Assembly (NCBI GenBank): GCA_032164245.1
Contig: JAVMKO010000001.1
Location: forward strand, 62,354,892 to 62,418,891
DNA length: 64,000 nt
Direction: 5' to 3'
Source of the DNA: Sternotherus odoratus
Lineage: Eukaryota > Chordata > Testudines > Kinosternidae
The notes under the pieces are model-generated. The model did no database searches and had not been told where the DNA came from. It saw only the letters and a list, made by a program, of their open reading frames with translations. This document shows positions 46,142 through 57,026 of the stretch, piece by piece. The number at the start of each line of letters is the position of its first letter. Positions within the stretch are counted from its first letter, which is position 1. Both the position numbers and the translations under genes were made by a program.

Positions 46142-47391
46142 TCTATATATATAAAAGTCAAGTGGTGTATGTATGAGTGTATGTATGTATGTATGTATGT
46201 ATGTACGTATGACAGCGAACTCCTCCCGCACCGTTTGAGCCAGAGACTTGAAATTTGGTACAGTGAGGGGTCTTGGGGTCTAGATCTTGGTAAGGGTCGA
46301 AAAATTTTCGGATCTCACCTCTGACGCCCCCCAGGGGTGAAAGTCTTTCAGGGCCAATCACATCAGCTGGGCAGTTAGGTGCTGATGATGTCATAATACC
46401 CCCTCCAACAGACACCGCACTCGCTCAGCTCGCCCCTCCCTCCTCCAACGGAACCCCGGAGATCCCTCAGCTCACTGCCCCTCCCCCCTCCCAACGGAAC
46501 CCCGGAGATCACTCAGCTCACTGCCCCTCCCTCCTCCAACGGAACCCCGGAGATCACTCAGCTCACTGCCCCTCCCCCCTCCCAACGGAACCCCGGAGAT
46601 CACTCAGCTCACTGCTCCTCCCCCCTCCCAATGGAACCCCGGAGATCACTCAGCTCACTGCCCCTCCCCCCTCCCAACGGAACCCCGGAGATCCCTCAGC
46701 TCACTGCCCCTCCCTCCTCCAACGGAACCCCGGAGATCACTCAGCTCACTGCCCCTCCCCCCTCCAACGGAACCCCGGAGATCACTCAGCTCACTGCCCC
46801 TCCCCCCTCCAACGGAACCCCGGAGATCCCTCAGCTCACTGCCCCTCCCTCCTCCAACGGAACCCCGGAGATCACTCAGATCACGGCCCCTCCCTCCTCC
46901 AACGGAACCCCGGAGATCACTCAGCTCACTGCCCCTCTCTCCTCCAACGGAACCCCGGAGATCACTCAGCTCACTGCCCCTCCCTCCTCCAACGGAACCC
47001 CGGAGATCACTCAGCTCACTGCCCCTCCCCCCTCCCAACGGAACCCCAGAGATCCCTCAGTTCTCTGCCCCTCCCCCCTCCCAACGGAACCCCGGACTAC
47101 ATCAGCTCACTGCCCCTCCCCCACCTGCGAAGGTCCCCGGAATCCCTCGGCTCTGGGCCCCCTCCCCCCCTGCGACGGATCTGAGTTGGGTTTGGTGGGA
47201 CGGTAAGTGAGGTGGGGGTGTCGGATTCGGTCGGGGGGTGAGGTGGGGGTGTCCGGTTTGCTTGGGGGGGTGGGAAGGTGTTGGGGTGGGTGAGGGGTGA
47301 GGGGTGGGTGTTGGGGTTGGTCAGGGGGTGTCAGCTGTCTGCCACCTCCCCACCTCCGACTGACCCGAGCAGCGCCGGGCACTTATGCTAG
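46142..47391 (+). mobile_element. Non-autonomous Helitron (1,250 bp)
   Basis: It begins TC (tctatatatataaaagtca) after an A and ends CTAG before a T, the A^T insertion rule of Helitrons. Eleven bases before the terminal CTAG is a GC-rich stem-loop, cccgagcagcgccggg (47364-47379). The left part has a gtatgtatgtatgtatgta run and the phrase tttgagccagagacttgaaa followed by tttggtaca, typical of animal Helitron 5' regions. There is no Rep/helicase gene. The interior is mostly the tandem array below. Confidence 0.87.
46430..47110. repeat. 45/46-bp tandem array inside the Helitron, about 15 copies
   Basis: The unit reads aacggaaccccggagatcac then tcagctcactgcccctccct then cctcc. Copies differ mainly by atcactcag or atccctcag and by one C (cctccaacgg or cctcccaacgg), giving 45- or 46-bp units. 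Runs of 45-bp units keep a frame open (15-aa period NGTPEITQLTAPPSS), producing a 191-codon ORF at 46631-47206 and a mirror ORF on the other strand. I take both as by-products of the array. Confidence 0.9.
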
Positions 47392-47669
47392 TTGTACATA
47401 AAAAAAACAAAACAAAATCTGGAGCAGTGTCCCAGTTGTGTGTTTAGTAAGGCTGGGGGGCAGAGAAGAGCCTATGTCTTTTTTGTTTGTTTGTTTTCAC
47501 ATGGGAACTTCAGGTGAACTCACTATTTAGACATCAGTTTGACAGATCACATGCTTGATCACAACTTTTAGAGTTCTAAATCATTTCCACTGATTTAGTT
47601 GTAATACCATAATTTGTCATGAGAATATAAGCATTATTTGTTCTGCATCTCTCCACTGTAATAAAATAA
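47392..47669. other. No recognisable feature
   Basis: Short intronic spacer between the Helitron and a CR1 fragment. Confidence 0.5.
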
Positions 47670-48225
47670 CGGAGGATGTTAAACAGAATCTACTAGAGAT
47701 AAACTCTTTTAAATAAGTAGGCCTGGAAAGCTTGCACCTAAGAGTCCTAAAACAGATAGCTAAGGAGATCTGTTGTCCACTGATGTTAATTTTAATAAGT
47801 CTTGGAATAATGGGGAAGTTCCAGAAGACTGCAAGAATACCAATGCCATGCCAGTATTAAAAAATATCAAGTAGAATGTCCTGACTAATTATAGACTATT
47901 TAGCCTGACATCACCCATGGGCAAAATAATGGAAGCTGATATTGGATTCAGTCAATAAAAAACTACAGGACAGGAATATAATTGTCAGCATGATTCAATG
48001 GAAAATAGGTTTTGTCAAACAAACCTGATTTCATTCTTTGAGATAAGTTTGGCTGAAAAAAGTAACTGCCTTGTACTTGGATTTTTGTAAGGCATTTTGA
48101 CTTAATACCACAAGTCAAACACAAGTTATTGCACTTAGTGTGTGGGTAAGTCAGTGAAATTCTATGGCCAGTGTTATAAAGGAGGTCAGACTAAATGATA
48201 TAAGGTCTCTCTGGCTTTATACCTA
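47670..48225 (+). pseudogene. CR1 LINE fragment, sense orientation
   Basis: Plus-strand translation in broken frames gives LHLRVLKQIAKEI-like text at 47735, FVKQT at about 48014 and CLVLGFL-type text near 48068-48085 (tgtacttggatttttgtaag, CR1 YLDF.KAF). The tail ttctatggccagtgttataa ... ggaggtcagactaaatgat is the CR1 3' end. Part of the RT is deleted. Confidence 0.7.
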
Positions 48226-48582
48226 TTTTTTTTCTCCTGTACAAAGTGGATGAAAACTGCTACTAAATCAGAACAATAGTGTTTTATACCACTTTGCATA
48301 GGAGTGAAGAACAACACAAAGGTGCAAGGCGGTGGAGGATCAGAATCAGACCATCTCTTTCTGACTGGAATTGTATTGATATCAAGTATCTGGTGCTCCA
48401 TTTTAGTTAATAAAACTCATTGATGAAATCAAGTACAAGTCTGTGTGCTCCTCGTGTCTAAACTCTCTAACAAAGGAGTTTCTTTACCTTCATAGGCTCC
48501 ACAACTATTGTTTTATTTTAATCCAAGTTCTTCTCTTTGTGCTTATCTGAAAGAGAGAGTGAGTGTGCCTATATAATATTAC

Positions 48583-49440
48583 TTGTTGATTATTTGTCTT
48601 ACTGTAGCACCTAAGAGCTCCAGTTAGCCCAGGACTCCACGTGCAGGAACTGTGCAAACACAGAAGTCTGTCCCTGTCCCTGCCCAAAACAATCAATGTT
48701 TAAGATAAGAGGCAGCAGATGGGGAAGTACAAGGAAACAATGAGACCATATTGGTCAACTTGAGAGGCTATTGTCTGAGCCCACTACCTGCTTGACGATT
48801 GTCATGGTTTTGTAGGCATCATGGCAAAGGAGAGGTTTATGGTGGGATTTAAAGGAGGATCATGAGGTAGCTCTGAATATGTTTATGTACTCTCCGATGA
48901 GGGGCAGCATGGGAGAAAGCACAGAAGTGCTTGTTTGAAAATGTAACAAGTAAGCAATGGAGGCTGAGGCCATTGGTAGATCAAAGGCAGGAGTCAACAT
49001 TTCAGTAGTGAATGAGAGATGATGGGTAGGGGAGGGATAGGCGGTGAAAGGCCTTTGAAAGCTAAGACAAATAGCCTGCATTTGATCTGATAGAGAAGGG
49101 GAGGCAATGGAGGGCTACAAACAGAGGAATAATGTGGTCAGAGCGATGGATCTGTGCATCAGCATTCAGAATGGATATGAGTGTGGCAAGATTGTATTTG
49201 TCAAGGTAAACAAATGATGTTGCAATAATTGAGATGTGAAATGGCAGGAGTTTTAGCTTGGTGGATGGATGTTATGCAGAGAGAACGTGGCACAATTTAG
49301 ACATAGAGTGGATGTGAGGACCTAGGAAAAGGGCTGAGTCAAAGATGATGCTCAGCTTATGGGTCTGAATGTTAGATCTGGTAAGATGGTGGGGTTGTCC
49401 GCCATGATCAAGACCGGAGATAGATGGGAACGCTTTGGGG
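48583..49440 (-). pseudogene. L2-like LINE fragment
   Basis: It has the same order as 35851-36700: gtagcacctaagagctccag, aaacaatgagaccatattgg, ggcagcatgggagaaagcac, gcttgtttgaaaatgtaaca, gatagagaaggggaggcaat and cagcattcagaatggatatg, then a further downstream segment (gtgaggacctaggaaaaggg). It reads as antisense on the plus strand. It is decayed. Confidence 0.77.
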
Positions 49441-50116
49441 GAGTGACTAAGAATGGCAGTTAGTCTTCCTTCAAGCCTATGAAAGGAAAGGCTCCTTCCA
49501 TGAGTTCCAGTTATGGGGAAGGAGCATGCTCTAAAGAGCCCAATCACAAAACATCCACAGAAACCAGTGGATCCATCGTTACTGGATACTGACCTGCATG
49601 TACTGTCAACCCCTGCATCCCTCCGAGCTTGAGAGCCATCTGCTTCAGAGAAGAGCATTGTTCCTGTACCAGTTCTGGGGACTGAAAAAGAGTACCCTGG
49701 ATTCCAGGGAGGTCGGGAAGTGTTTGCCTTAGGAAAGTTGAGGTCTCCACACTGTCTGGGACCCTTTACTTCCAGGGAGACTTTATCTTCTGTGCAGGGC
49801 ATGCCTCAGCTGAGGCATCTCTCACCCTCCTCTCCGGCACCCATCACCCACCTTCCCCTGAAAAAGAATGGGCTAGACAACAGCACCCACACTCCACCCC
49901 ATCCAACGGGGAAGGCAAAGTGGCTGGACCTCTTGGGCCACAAGGTCTTCTCCTTAGCCAGCCTTCAAATCGAGATTTTGATGATCAGGCATTACTTGCC
50001 AGATATGCTTTCCTATATTACAGCAATTTGGAGGACTTTGCTGAAAAACTGCCACAACAAGACTGGGCCCTTTCCAAGCAATAGTAGAGGAGGGGAAGCT
50101 GGTAGCAAGAAATACC

Positions 50117-50216
50117 TCATCGTGGGAGCCCTGCAAATCTGCGGATATCCACTTTATATCTGTGGACCATTTTTGCAAATTGCAGCTTGGATGCAGATAC
50201 AGATTTTGTATCCGGG
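50117..50216. repeat. Small DNA repeat, copy 1 (inserted in the DIRS gag)
   Basis: gagccctgcaaatctgcgga, then tatccactttatatctgtgg, then gatacagattttgtatccg. The agccctgc start and the AT-rich, partly palindromic middle are shared with 50723-50816 in the same orientation. It is probably a hAT-type MITE. Confidence 0.6.
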
Positions 50217-50722
50217 CACAGCTGTGCAGCACATGCTCATCCGAATGAAGCGGCTGTCCCCTAGCCCTCAGGCTCCAGTACAGCTCTCTTGATCATGCAG
50301 TAGCAGGCTGCAATATGTTGCAACAGCCTGCTTGGCATTCTGGGAATTGAAATCCCCAGCTTGTTCAGATGGAGGAGGTAAACTACAACTTCCAGAAAGG
50401 CATGAGCCATGCATCATTGTGAAAGATATGTGGTTGTACTTTAGACTAGCAGGTGCTGTGAAGAAAGTAGTTGTCGCTGCTGTCTGTCTCGGCTGGGTCT
50501 GCATGCGTTAGAGCCACCGCAGCTGCGTAGGGGTGGATGAGCCCCCCACTGGGAGGGTGGCGCTGTACGCAAGGCCCAGAATTGTAGTCTCTGTACTGGA
50601 GTGGGGAAGGAGGTGCGGCGGGGCAGAAAATCTCTGGGGAGAAATGAGGAGCGGTTGTGGGTCGGGTTTGGCATAGCCCTGTGTCTCTGGTGCAGCGTGA
50701 CTTGTGCAGCTGTTGGTAGAGC
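50217..50722. other. Intervening block with three ZNF143-like motifs
   Basis: This is not DIRS-like. It contains caattcccagaatgc on the minus strand (50335-50349), actacaacttccagaa (50382-50397) and actacaattctggg on the minus strand (50576-50589). All resemble the ACTACAATTCCCAGAATGC motif bound by ZNF143/STAF. Whether they are functional is unknown. A dispersed-repeat origin is likely. Confidence 0.4.
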
Positions 50723-50816
50723 CCTGCAGATCCTCAGATATCCACATCCATGTATATGGATATCATGGACAAATTTTGTGGATCAAATATGTATACAGAT
50801 TTTTGTATTGGTGCAG
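50723..50816. repeat. Small DNA repeat, copy 2
   Basis: tagagccctgcagatcctca, gatatccacatccatgtata and ttgtattggtgcagg. It has the same left end and general plan as 50117-50216. Confidence 0.58.
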
Positions 50817-51644
50817 GACTGTACTCATCACACTCCATCACCTTAAACATAATCATGAGGATGGAGTCGTGGCTCCTTTCCTATGTTTTTCCCAGGCAGG
50901 TACAAAATACCATCGAAGGATTCACCCAAAGGGAGGTCTCTACTTTCAACCAGAAAACAGACAACTCTCTCCTCAGTCTCAAGGATTTGAGAGTTACACT
51001 TCATCCCTTGGGTGTTTACACATTTGCACTAAAGCATAAATTCTACCATCTGCCGCCCACGCACTGTTATGGAATCTCCCAGTTTTCCTGTCAGCAGCCG
51101 AATGGACCACCAAGGAAGTGCCAAGAGACTCTCAGATCTCGTCCTTGGGCCTGTCCTTGCAACATTCCTCCTCCCAGATACAACCCCCACAGGAAAGAGA
51201 TTTCTGAGGAACTCTAGAGAGCCATTAACTACTCCACCTTCTTTGGGGATCATCTTGAATTCTTCTTACCAGCTTAGAGTGCAAAAACAACAGACAACTG
51301 GGAATAAATGTTGCCCACCATGGTTATACAATCAAGTTAATTATACTACTTAATTTACGGTGCCCTCCCCGATCCCATCTCAGAGACTACATTCTCACCT
51401 TAGAATTGGACTCCTTACTACAAAGAGTGGTGATAGAGCAGGTTCCTCCAGACTGCCAGAGAATGGGGTTCTATTCAACTTACTTCCTCATACACAAAAA
51501 GAAAGGCAGATGGAGACCAGTTCTGGACTTCCAGCATCTCGGTTGCCTCATCCACAAACCCAAGTTTCCTATAGTCACTTCAGTAACAATCATCCCATCA
51601 TTATAAGGCATGTGGTTTATAGCTCTCTATATGGAGGACACTTA

Positions 51645-51913
51645 GGGCTTGTCTCCACTACGGGGAGGGGGATCGACTGCAGATACGCAACGTAGCTGAA
51701 GTTTGCGTATCTGCAGCCGACTTACCTCTCGTCCCCATGGCGGCGGCAGTCGGCGGCGCGCTCCCCCGTCGACTCCAGCTTGCTCCTCCCGGCAAGCTAG
51801 AGTTACGCAGTCGACGGGGGAGCCGCGAGCGATCGATTTCTCGTGTCCTCATCAGACGCGAGAAATCGATCGCCAGAAGATCGATCCCGCGCCGCGCGAG
51901 TGAAGACCAGCCC
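51645..51913. mobile_element. Harbinger-like MITE (269 bp) with three perfect hairpins
   Basis: The ends gggcttgtctccact and agtgaagaccagccc are inverted repeats. The duplicated target is TTA (51642-51644 and 51914-51916), as for PIF/Harbinger. The empty site is present in this same window as the inverted copy at 52972-53044, which confirms both ends to the base. Three stems have perfect arms: 51677-51690 with 51703-51716; 51760-51774 with 51809-51823; 51829-51843 with 51859-51873. There is no coding capacity. Confidence 0.9.
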
Positions 51914-52971
51914 TTATTTTCACATAGACATTCATCCAGCCCACAGATGATTCCTGAGATTCATGGTTGGCCCACATCATTTTCAATACATGGTCCTGCC
52001 ATTTGGAATCACCACTGCTCCCAGAATCTTCACCAAGGGTTTGTCAGTTGTATTCCCCTATCTTGGTAACTGGCTCCTAGCAGCAGGGTCCAGAGACAAA
52101 GCTCAACTTTCAACTTGCATGTTGCTTGGACTCCTTTTCAATCTGTGTCAGCATCAATGTAGAAAAATCAACTTCAGACTCCATGCAATCCCTAGACTTT
52201 AGAGGGGCCTCCATCAGCTCAGTCACAGCACGAGCTTACCTGCTGAGGGACAAGTTCCAGACTCCCTGCAGGAAATCATAGCCGACGTAGTCAACAGTCC
52301 TCCTGTCCTGTCTAGGACCTGCCTATTTCTCCTTAGCCACATGGCCTTGTGCACATACCTCAGCTCCTTCACTCGCCTCCACCTTTGCTGCTTCCGGATG
52401 TTGCTCCAGAGAGTTTACTCAAACATGTGCCGCACCATGGACATCTATATTGATAGTTTTTCTATTCTGTGTTGGATAGACCCATGGCAGGTTTGTGTGG
52501 GAGTCCCCTTTCTCCCCTCTCTGTCCCTCTATAGGATGGGGAGCACATCCCGAAGACCACATGACTCAGGGAACACTGATTCCTTGGGAATCCAGAATGC
52601 ACATCAACATTCTGGGACTCCGAGTGATAATTAGGTCATGCCAAACATGTCTCTCTTCCGTCCTGTGTCATCATCTTTTTATGTCTGGCAACATCACCAC
52701 AATTTACTATGTCAACAAACGGGGGGGGGGGGGGGGGCAGAAAGTCAACTTCTCTGTGTACAGAGGCAGTAAACCTCTGGAACTGGTGGATTGTCCACCA
52801 GTTCCTGTTACCTGCAGCCTATCTCCCGTCAACTCGGAACATGATCACAGACTGACCATGACACAAACTCTATCACACCGTAGTGTGTGACAGTTTTGAC
52901 CTCTTTGCCTCCCCCATCAACAACAAATGCAGCACATACTGCTCCTGGGGTAAGGAGTCTTCACTCTCAGG

Positions 52972-53044
52972 ATCTCAGGAATCATCTGTGGGCTGGATGA
53001 ATGTCTATGTGAAAATAAGTGTCCTCCATATAGAGAGCTATAAA
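52972..53044 (-). repeat. 73-bp inverted copy of the DIRS RT segment (empty site)
   Basis: The reverse complement is identical over 73 bases to 51616-51644 joined to 51917-51960 plus the TTA, that is, to the upstream sequence without the MITE. It lies between the DLFA-type segment and the next DIRS trace, so it is an insertion or rearrangement inside the element. It includes the in-frame stop of the upstream copy. Confidence 0.92.
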
Positions 53045-53190
53045 CTCAGCTGGTCTGGTTAGATGAGATCAACTATGCTTTCCCTCCTCTTCCACTCTTG
53101 CCATGAATACTCCACTAGATCACATTGGACGAGGCGACAGTCATCCTGATTGCCCCTTGCTTTTCATTCTGGAAGTTATGAATGAAATAG

Positions 53191-53945
53191 TCTCTGGAGC
53201 TTGATAAGTGGGTCAGCTTCTCTAGAAGTCTGAAGATACTTTGATTTGATGTACTGAAAATTACTGAGAGCAAGCAAAGAAAGTCCTCATCTCTCTCAGG
53301 TGCTGACAGCAGTCTGTCTGATAAAGTGAAAAGTCTAATGGGACTTTCTCTTTTCTCATAGAAGAGCTGCTTAGTCTAATGGATTTGTGAATGGGAAACC
53401 ATTACCTTTTCTTCAATATTTTTTTAGAAAATGGAATTTAGACTTGCACAAAACAAAAGTTTTTTTTTAAATGGTTACCGTGAATCTTCTTGAGAAGAAG
53501 GGCAACATTAGTTTAAGATTTAAAGAAGTTTTCATAACCTGGCAAAAACAGAACACCAGATTGGGAAGCATTTCTTTTAGAAACTTTCACATAAGCCAAA
53601 AACATTAAATGAGGAGTGAATAACACTTATCATACTTAGTTTAATGATGCCAAAAGAAATGCTTAAATAAAGCTTAAAGATGTTTCAGTGAAAGAGGAAT
53701 TACAACAGTTAAGATATAGCATTTAATTTGAGTCATTAGTAGATTCTATGCTCCAAAATACTTAGCTGCCCAAAGAAAAATTCTTGTTGGGAGCTGCTCT
53801 TTCTTATTTTTTAAATTTTATATATACAAATGGTCAACCCCTGAACTGAGTATTAAATCATCTTGAATAATACTATTGTTGAGAATTTTTTATCTTGATG
53901 TATGAATGATTCATAGGTTCATGAGTTGCTAAGATTTGTAATAAG
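53191..53945. other. No recognisable feature
   Basis: A/T-rich intronic DNA. Confidence 0.45.
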
Positions 53946-54222
53946 TGTACACCATGACTAAGGCTACTGTTTAGTCACCGCTGCTCAGGCGCTCCCCAGG
54001 GCCCACCACACCGGCCACTGGTCGAGTAGTCCCCAGGGCCAACTGCACAGGGCTGTTCCAGCAGCGGCTGGTGTGGCTGTCCCCAGGGCCACCTGAGCAT
54101 CTGGCCCCAGAGCCAGCTGTTTCAGCGGTCCAGCCACACTGGCCTCTTCAGAAGTCAGACGTCGTGGAAGGTCACGGAATCTGTGTCTTCCGCGACTTCC
54201 ATGGCAGACACGGAACCCTAAT
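53946..54222. repeat. GC-rich DNA repeat, class undetermined
   Basis: It contains the phrase ccccagggcca/ccacc three times (53996, 54031 and 54080 areas) and a hairpin around tcgtggaaggtcacgga / tcttccgcgacttccatgg. The right edge is ggcagacacggaacccta. It is GC-rich against an AT-rich intron and looks like the remains of an inverted-repeat DNA element. Confidence 0.5.
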
Positions 54223-54439
54223 CATGAAGGTAAGGCTTCTCTTAAACAACTTTTAAGAAACTCAGAAGAACACTTGATTTTTTTCACTATTGTGAGAAAA
54301 GTTAGGGAGAAAAAATATGGTGCAGTAGCAATTGCCAAAAAAGAACCTAACAGTAACCACATGGGACATCAAAGGATATGCAGGAGGGTGAGGAAGTTAA
54401 TTGCTTGAAAACTTGAGAGCAATTGTTCCTAACTACACA

Positions 54440-54890
54440 TGACCTGTTCTACTTAGCACTGATGAGGCCTCTGCTGGAGTATAGTATCCAGTATGGGGAG
54501 CCACATTTTAAGAAAGATGTGGACAAACTAGAGAGAGTCTAGAGGAGAGCAACAAAAATGATAAAAGGTTTAGAGAACCTGACCTACAAGGCAAGGTTTA
54601 AAAACCCCCAAAGAAAACAGCCAGGCATTTTAATTTTTGGGGTGAAGGTTGGTGGAAAAGATTCAGGGGAGATCTGATGAGTCTTCAAATATGTTAAAGG
54701 CTATTACAAAGAGGACAGTGATAAATTTGTTCTCCATGTCCACTGAAGGTAGTACAAGAAGTAATCAGCTTAATTTGCAGCAAGGGAGATACAGGTTAGA
54801 TATTGGGAAGATTCTTTCTAATTAGAAGGATAGTTAAGCATTAGAATAGGCTCTGGGGTGGTTATGGAATCCCTGTCATTGGAGCGATGC
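54440..54890 (+). pseudogene. CR1 LINE fragment, RT C-terminus and 3' region
   Basis: Plus-strand translation includes ALMRPLLEYSIQYGEPHFKK and DVDKLERV, then TKMIKGLENLTYKARF. It is followed by the CR1 3' order (tctccatgtccactgaaggt, gcagcaagggagatacaggt, attgggaagattctttctaa). Stops break the frame. Confidence 0.82.
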
Positions 54891-56663
54891 AGTTTCAATG
54901 GTACAGTGTGCCACTGTAAGGTCTGTAGTGTAGACAGCTTAAAAAGTGTGTGCTGAACTCATCAAGAAAGGGCTATGGAATCAGAACAAATTATATTTTT
55001 TTAATGTAAATGTATTCAAGTAGATAATAAATTTGAATAGAAGCTGGCTAGCTCTAAAACAAAGGGGTTAAACGAAAGGCTTTCCACAACTTCAATTAGA
55101 AAAAGTGTTGTGAAATTTTGAAAATGAACTAACATTATTTGTATGTAAACATTTCTTCAGGGTATAAAATCCATACATTTAGCATTATGCTGATGCAGAA
55201 GCAACAGAAAGTGAAAGTATCTTGTTTGCTTTGCTCTCAGCTCTTTGGTGTAACCTAAACTCAACAACCAGAAAAGGTGTCAACAGTCAGGTTAAACATC
55301 AGTGTTGGGAACTGAGAAGTTGAAGCTCCAAGTCTGGATTCAGTCTCTTGTAAAGTTAGCACATCAGAAAAAACAACTTTTTTAAAAAAAGGGTACAAAC
55401 ATATATATTTTTCTCATTTTAGTGTTCGCTATCTCATTTAATAATTTGTGTTTAAAAATGTACCCTTATTGTGATATTAATGTAAGTCTAATGTATTCGG
55501 TTTAATTGTAATCGGGTTAAGAACACATACATCCTTAAAACTAGATGGCTTGTCTTGCAGATGGAAAGGCAGACTAGTTTAGGACTAGGAAGGAGGAGTT
55601 CGTTTGTGTGTGTGAAAGCTGTTGATCCGGTAAGTGTGGAGGTAGAAGTTCATTATTCAAAGACTACCTGATATTAACCTGGTAACAACATTTATGCTAA
55701 TTTGTAGGAACCATTTCTAGGGGTAAAGGGTATTTCAGTCTCCCTACCCACTCTGTCCTTTTTCCTTATTGAATCTTCCAGAAATAGAATAGTGTGCCAA
55801 TTCTGATGCTTTTCTGATGTTTTTTTATGGCATGCACAAGGAACAAAATTAAAATCACACTTGTTTCAGGTAGGGAACTGAATGGCTTTTAGGTGTTCAC
55901 TCCAGGCTGTTACCAACTTGCATTAGATTTAATAGTTGTGAACCTGTGGTGAAATATGTTACATACATGCAAATATTATTTAAATCAGTCTCTTTATTGA
56001 GATAAAAAAGGACCCTCATTTTTTCTTGCTCATAATGGATCTAATTGTTAACTTTGAGTTGTGTCCAGTGTAGCACCCAGCCAAGGGTGTTGTGATAAAG
56101 GTAAATGTATGATACTTTAAGCCCCTCTCTTCCTATGGGGCGGTTTCACCCAGGTACAGTTTAGAGCATCCTCATGGGATCACAGGATTCATAAATGCTT
56201 TCCTTCTGCTCTGTTAGCTGGTTGTCTTTCAATCTTGTATTGGGGTATATGCACAGATGGGGAGAGGGATATATAAACTAAGTCACACAAAGGGGAACAT
56301 GGCTGGGGAGATGGCAGGTAGGGGAATAGGACTAAAATTCAAAGCTCCTCTTTGAAGTACATTTTTTTAATATTATCTACTTTTCAAGTTGTCCTTTTCG
56401 AATACGCCACTTCTGTATATTTTTGTATTTCAACATTATACTACATTTGAATAATCTTTTCTATGTAAAATTACAACAAAAACAAATCCCAAGTTTGTGA
56501 AACAGTTTTTTGATCAACGACCGTTCTCTGTAAATATCTGGCTATTGAAGAGCTCATAACTCTTATTTTGCAGATTCCTAGTCTTTATACAGTTAAAGTA
56601 CAGCATTTTACTACCCAGCTAATAGGCTCATTTATCCATTTTTGAGCAAATTCTTTTTGACTT
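54891..56663. other. No recognisable feature
   Basis: A/T-rich intron with no supported repeat or exon. Confidence 0.45.
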
Positions 56664-56885
56664 GGGGCTTGTCTACACATGCTACCTACAGCAACAGAAG
56701 AGCTTCTCCTGTTGGCATATATACTCCATCTCCCTGAGTGGCGGAAGCAATTTCAATGAGAGAAGCCCTCCCGCCAACACATGCTGTCTACACTGGGTGG
56801 TTAGGTCAGTATAACTATTTTGCTCATGGTGTGGATTTTTCACACCCCTGAGCAATGTAGTTATACCGACATAAGTTGGTAATGT
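56664..56885. repeat. Harbinger-like fold-back element, truncated
   Basis: The left end ggcttgtctacacatgcta matches the end type of 51645. Inside, gcaacagaagagcttctcct pairs loosely with gagagaagccctcccgcc, and gtcagtataactattttgct with agcaatgtagttataccgac around ggtgtggatttttcacacccc. The right terminal repeat is missing. It lies about 140 bp before ACSS3 exon 2. Confidence 0.6.
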
Positions 56886-57026
56886 AAGTAATCTATTAGC
56901 ATGCATCTTCTGATTTGAAGACAGTGATTCATCAGTTATCTGACAAAATGTTATCTCTCCTCCCCAGAAAATAGTCTAGTTCATTTGGAAAGACTGTTAC
57001 TTAACATTGTACCTTTTCTCTTTTAG

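Larger units (their letters stand above)
49480..53190 (+). pseudogene. Decayed DIRS-type retrotransposon (gag and RT-RNase H remnants)
   Basis: The gag-like part gives LDLLGHKVFSLASLQIE (49927 on), then in another frame ARYAFLYYSNLEDFAEKLPQ and IVEEGKLVAR up to about 50115. A second gag part at 50905-51055 gives TFNQKTDNSLLSLKDLRVTL and HPLGVYTF. RT begins near 51400 (LDSLLQRVVIEQVP, FYSTYFLIHKKKGRWRPVLD). It continues at 51917-52080 (FHIDIHPAHR, VLPFGITTAPRIFTKG). The catalytic YxDD site is ruined (YLGN at 52059-52070). RNase H-like INILGLRVI and ITTIYYVNKRGG lie at 52590-52730, and a DLFA-type segment (FDLFASPINNKCSTYC) at about 52893-52945. A further trace, ATVILIAPC, is at about 53135. 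Stops, frameshifts and three insertions show it is dead. The tyrosine recombinase is not seen. The gag-RT pattern is that of DIRS1-like elements, and the family call is by recognition. Confidence 0.75.
41245..57026 (+). other. ACSS3: ACSS3 intron 1 (15,782 bp), phase 2
   Basis: It starts gtgagc and ends accttttctcttttag, a good pyrimidine-rich acceptor. It contains most of the transposons of the right half of the window, each listed separately. No additional coding exon is seen in it. Confidence 0.87.

Noticed and set aside
46430..47110. CRISPR-like regular array
   Set aside because: Units are contiguous with no unique spacers, the genome is vertebrate, and the array is a minisatellite within a Helitron.
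46631..47206. 191-codon repeat protein with period NGTPEITQLTAPPSS
   Set aside because: It is explained by the 45-bp array in a Helitron, and a comparable frame exists on the opposite strand. There is no promoter, start context or homology.
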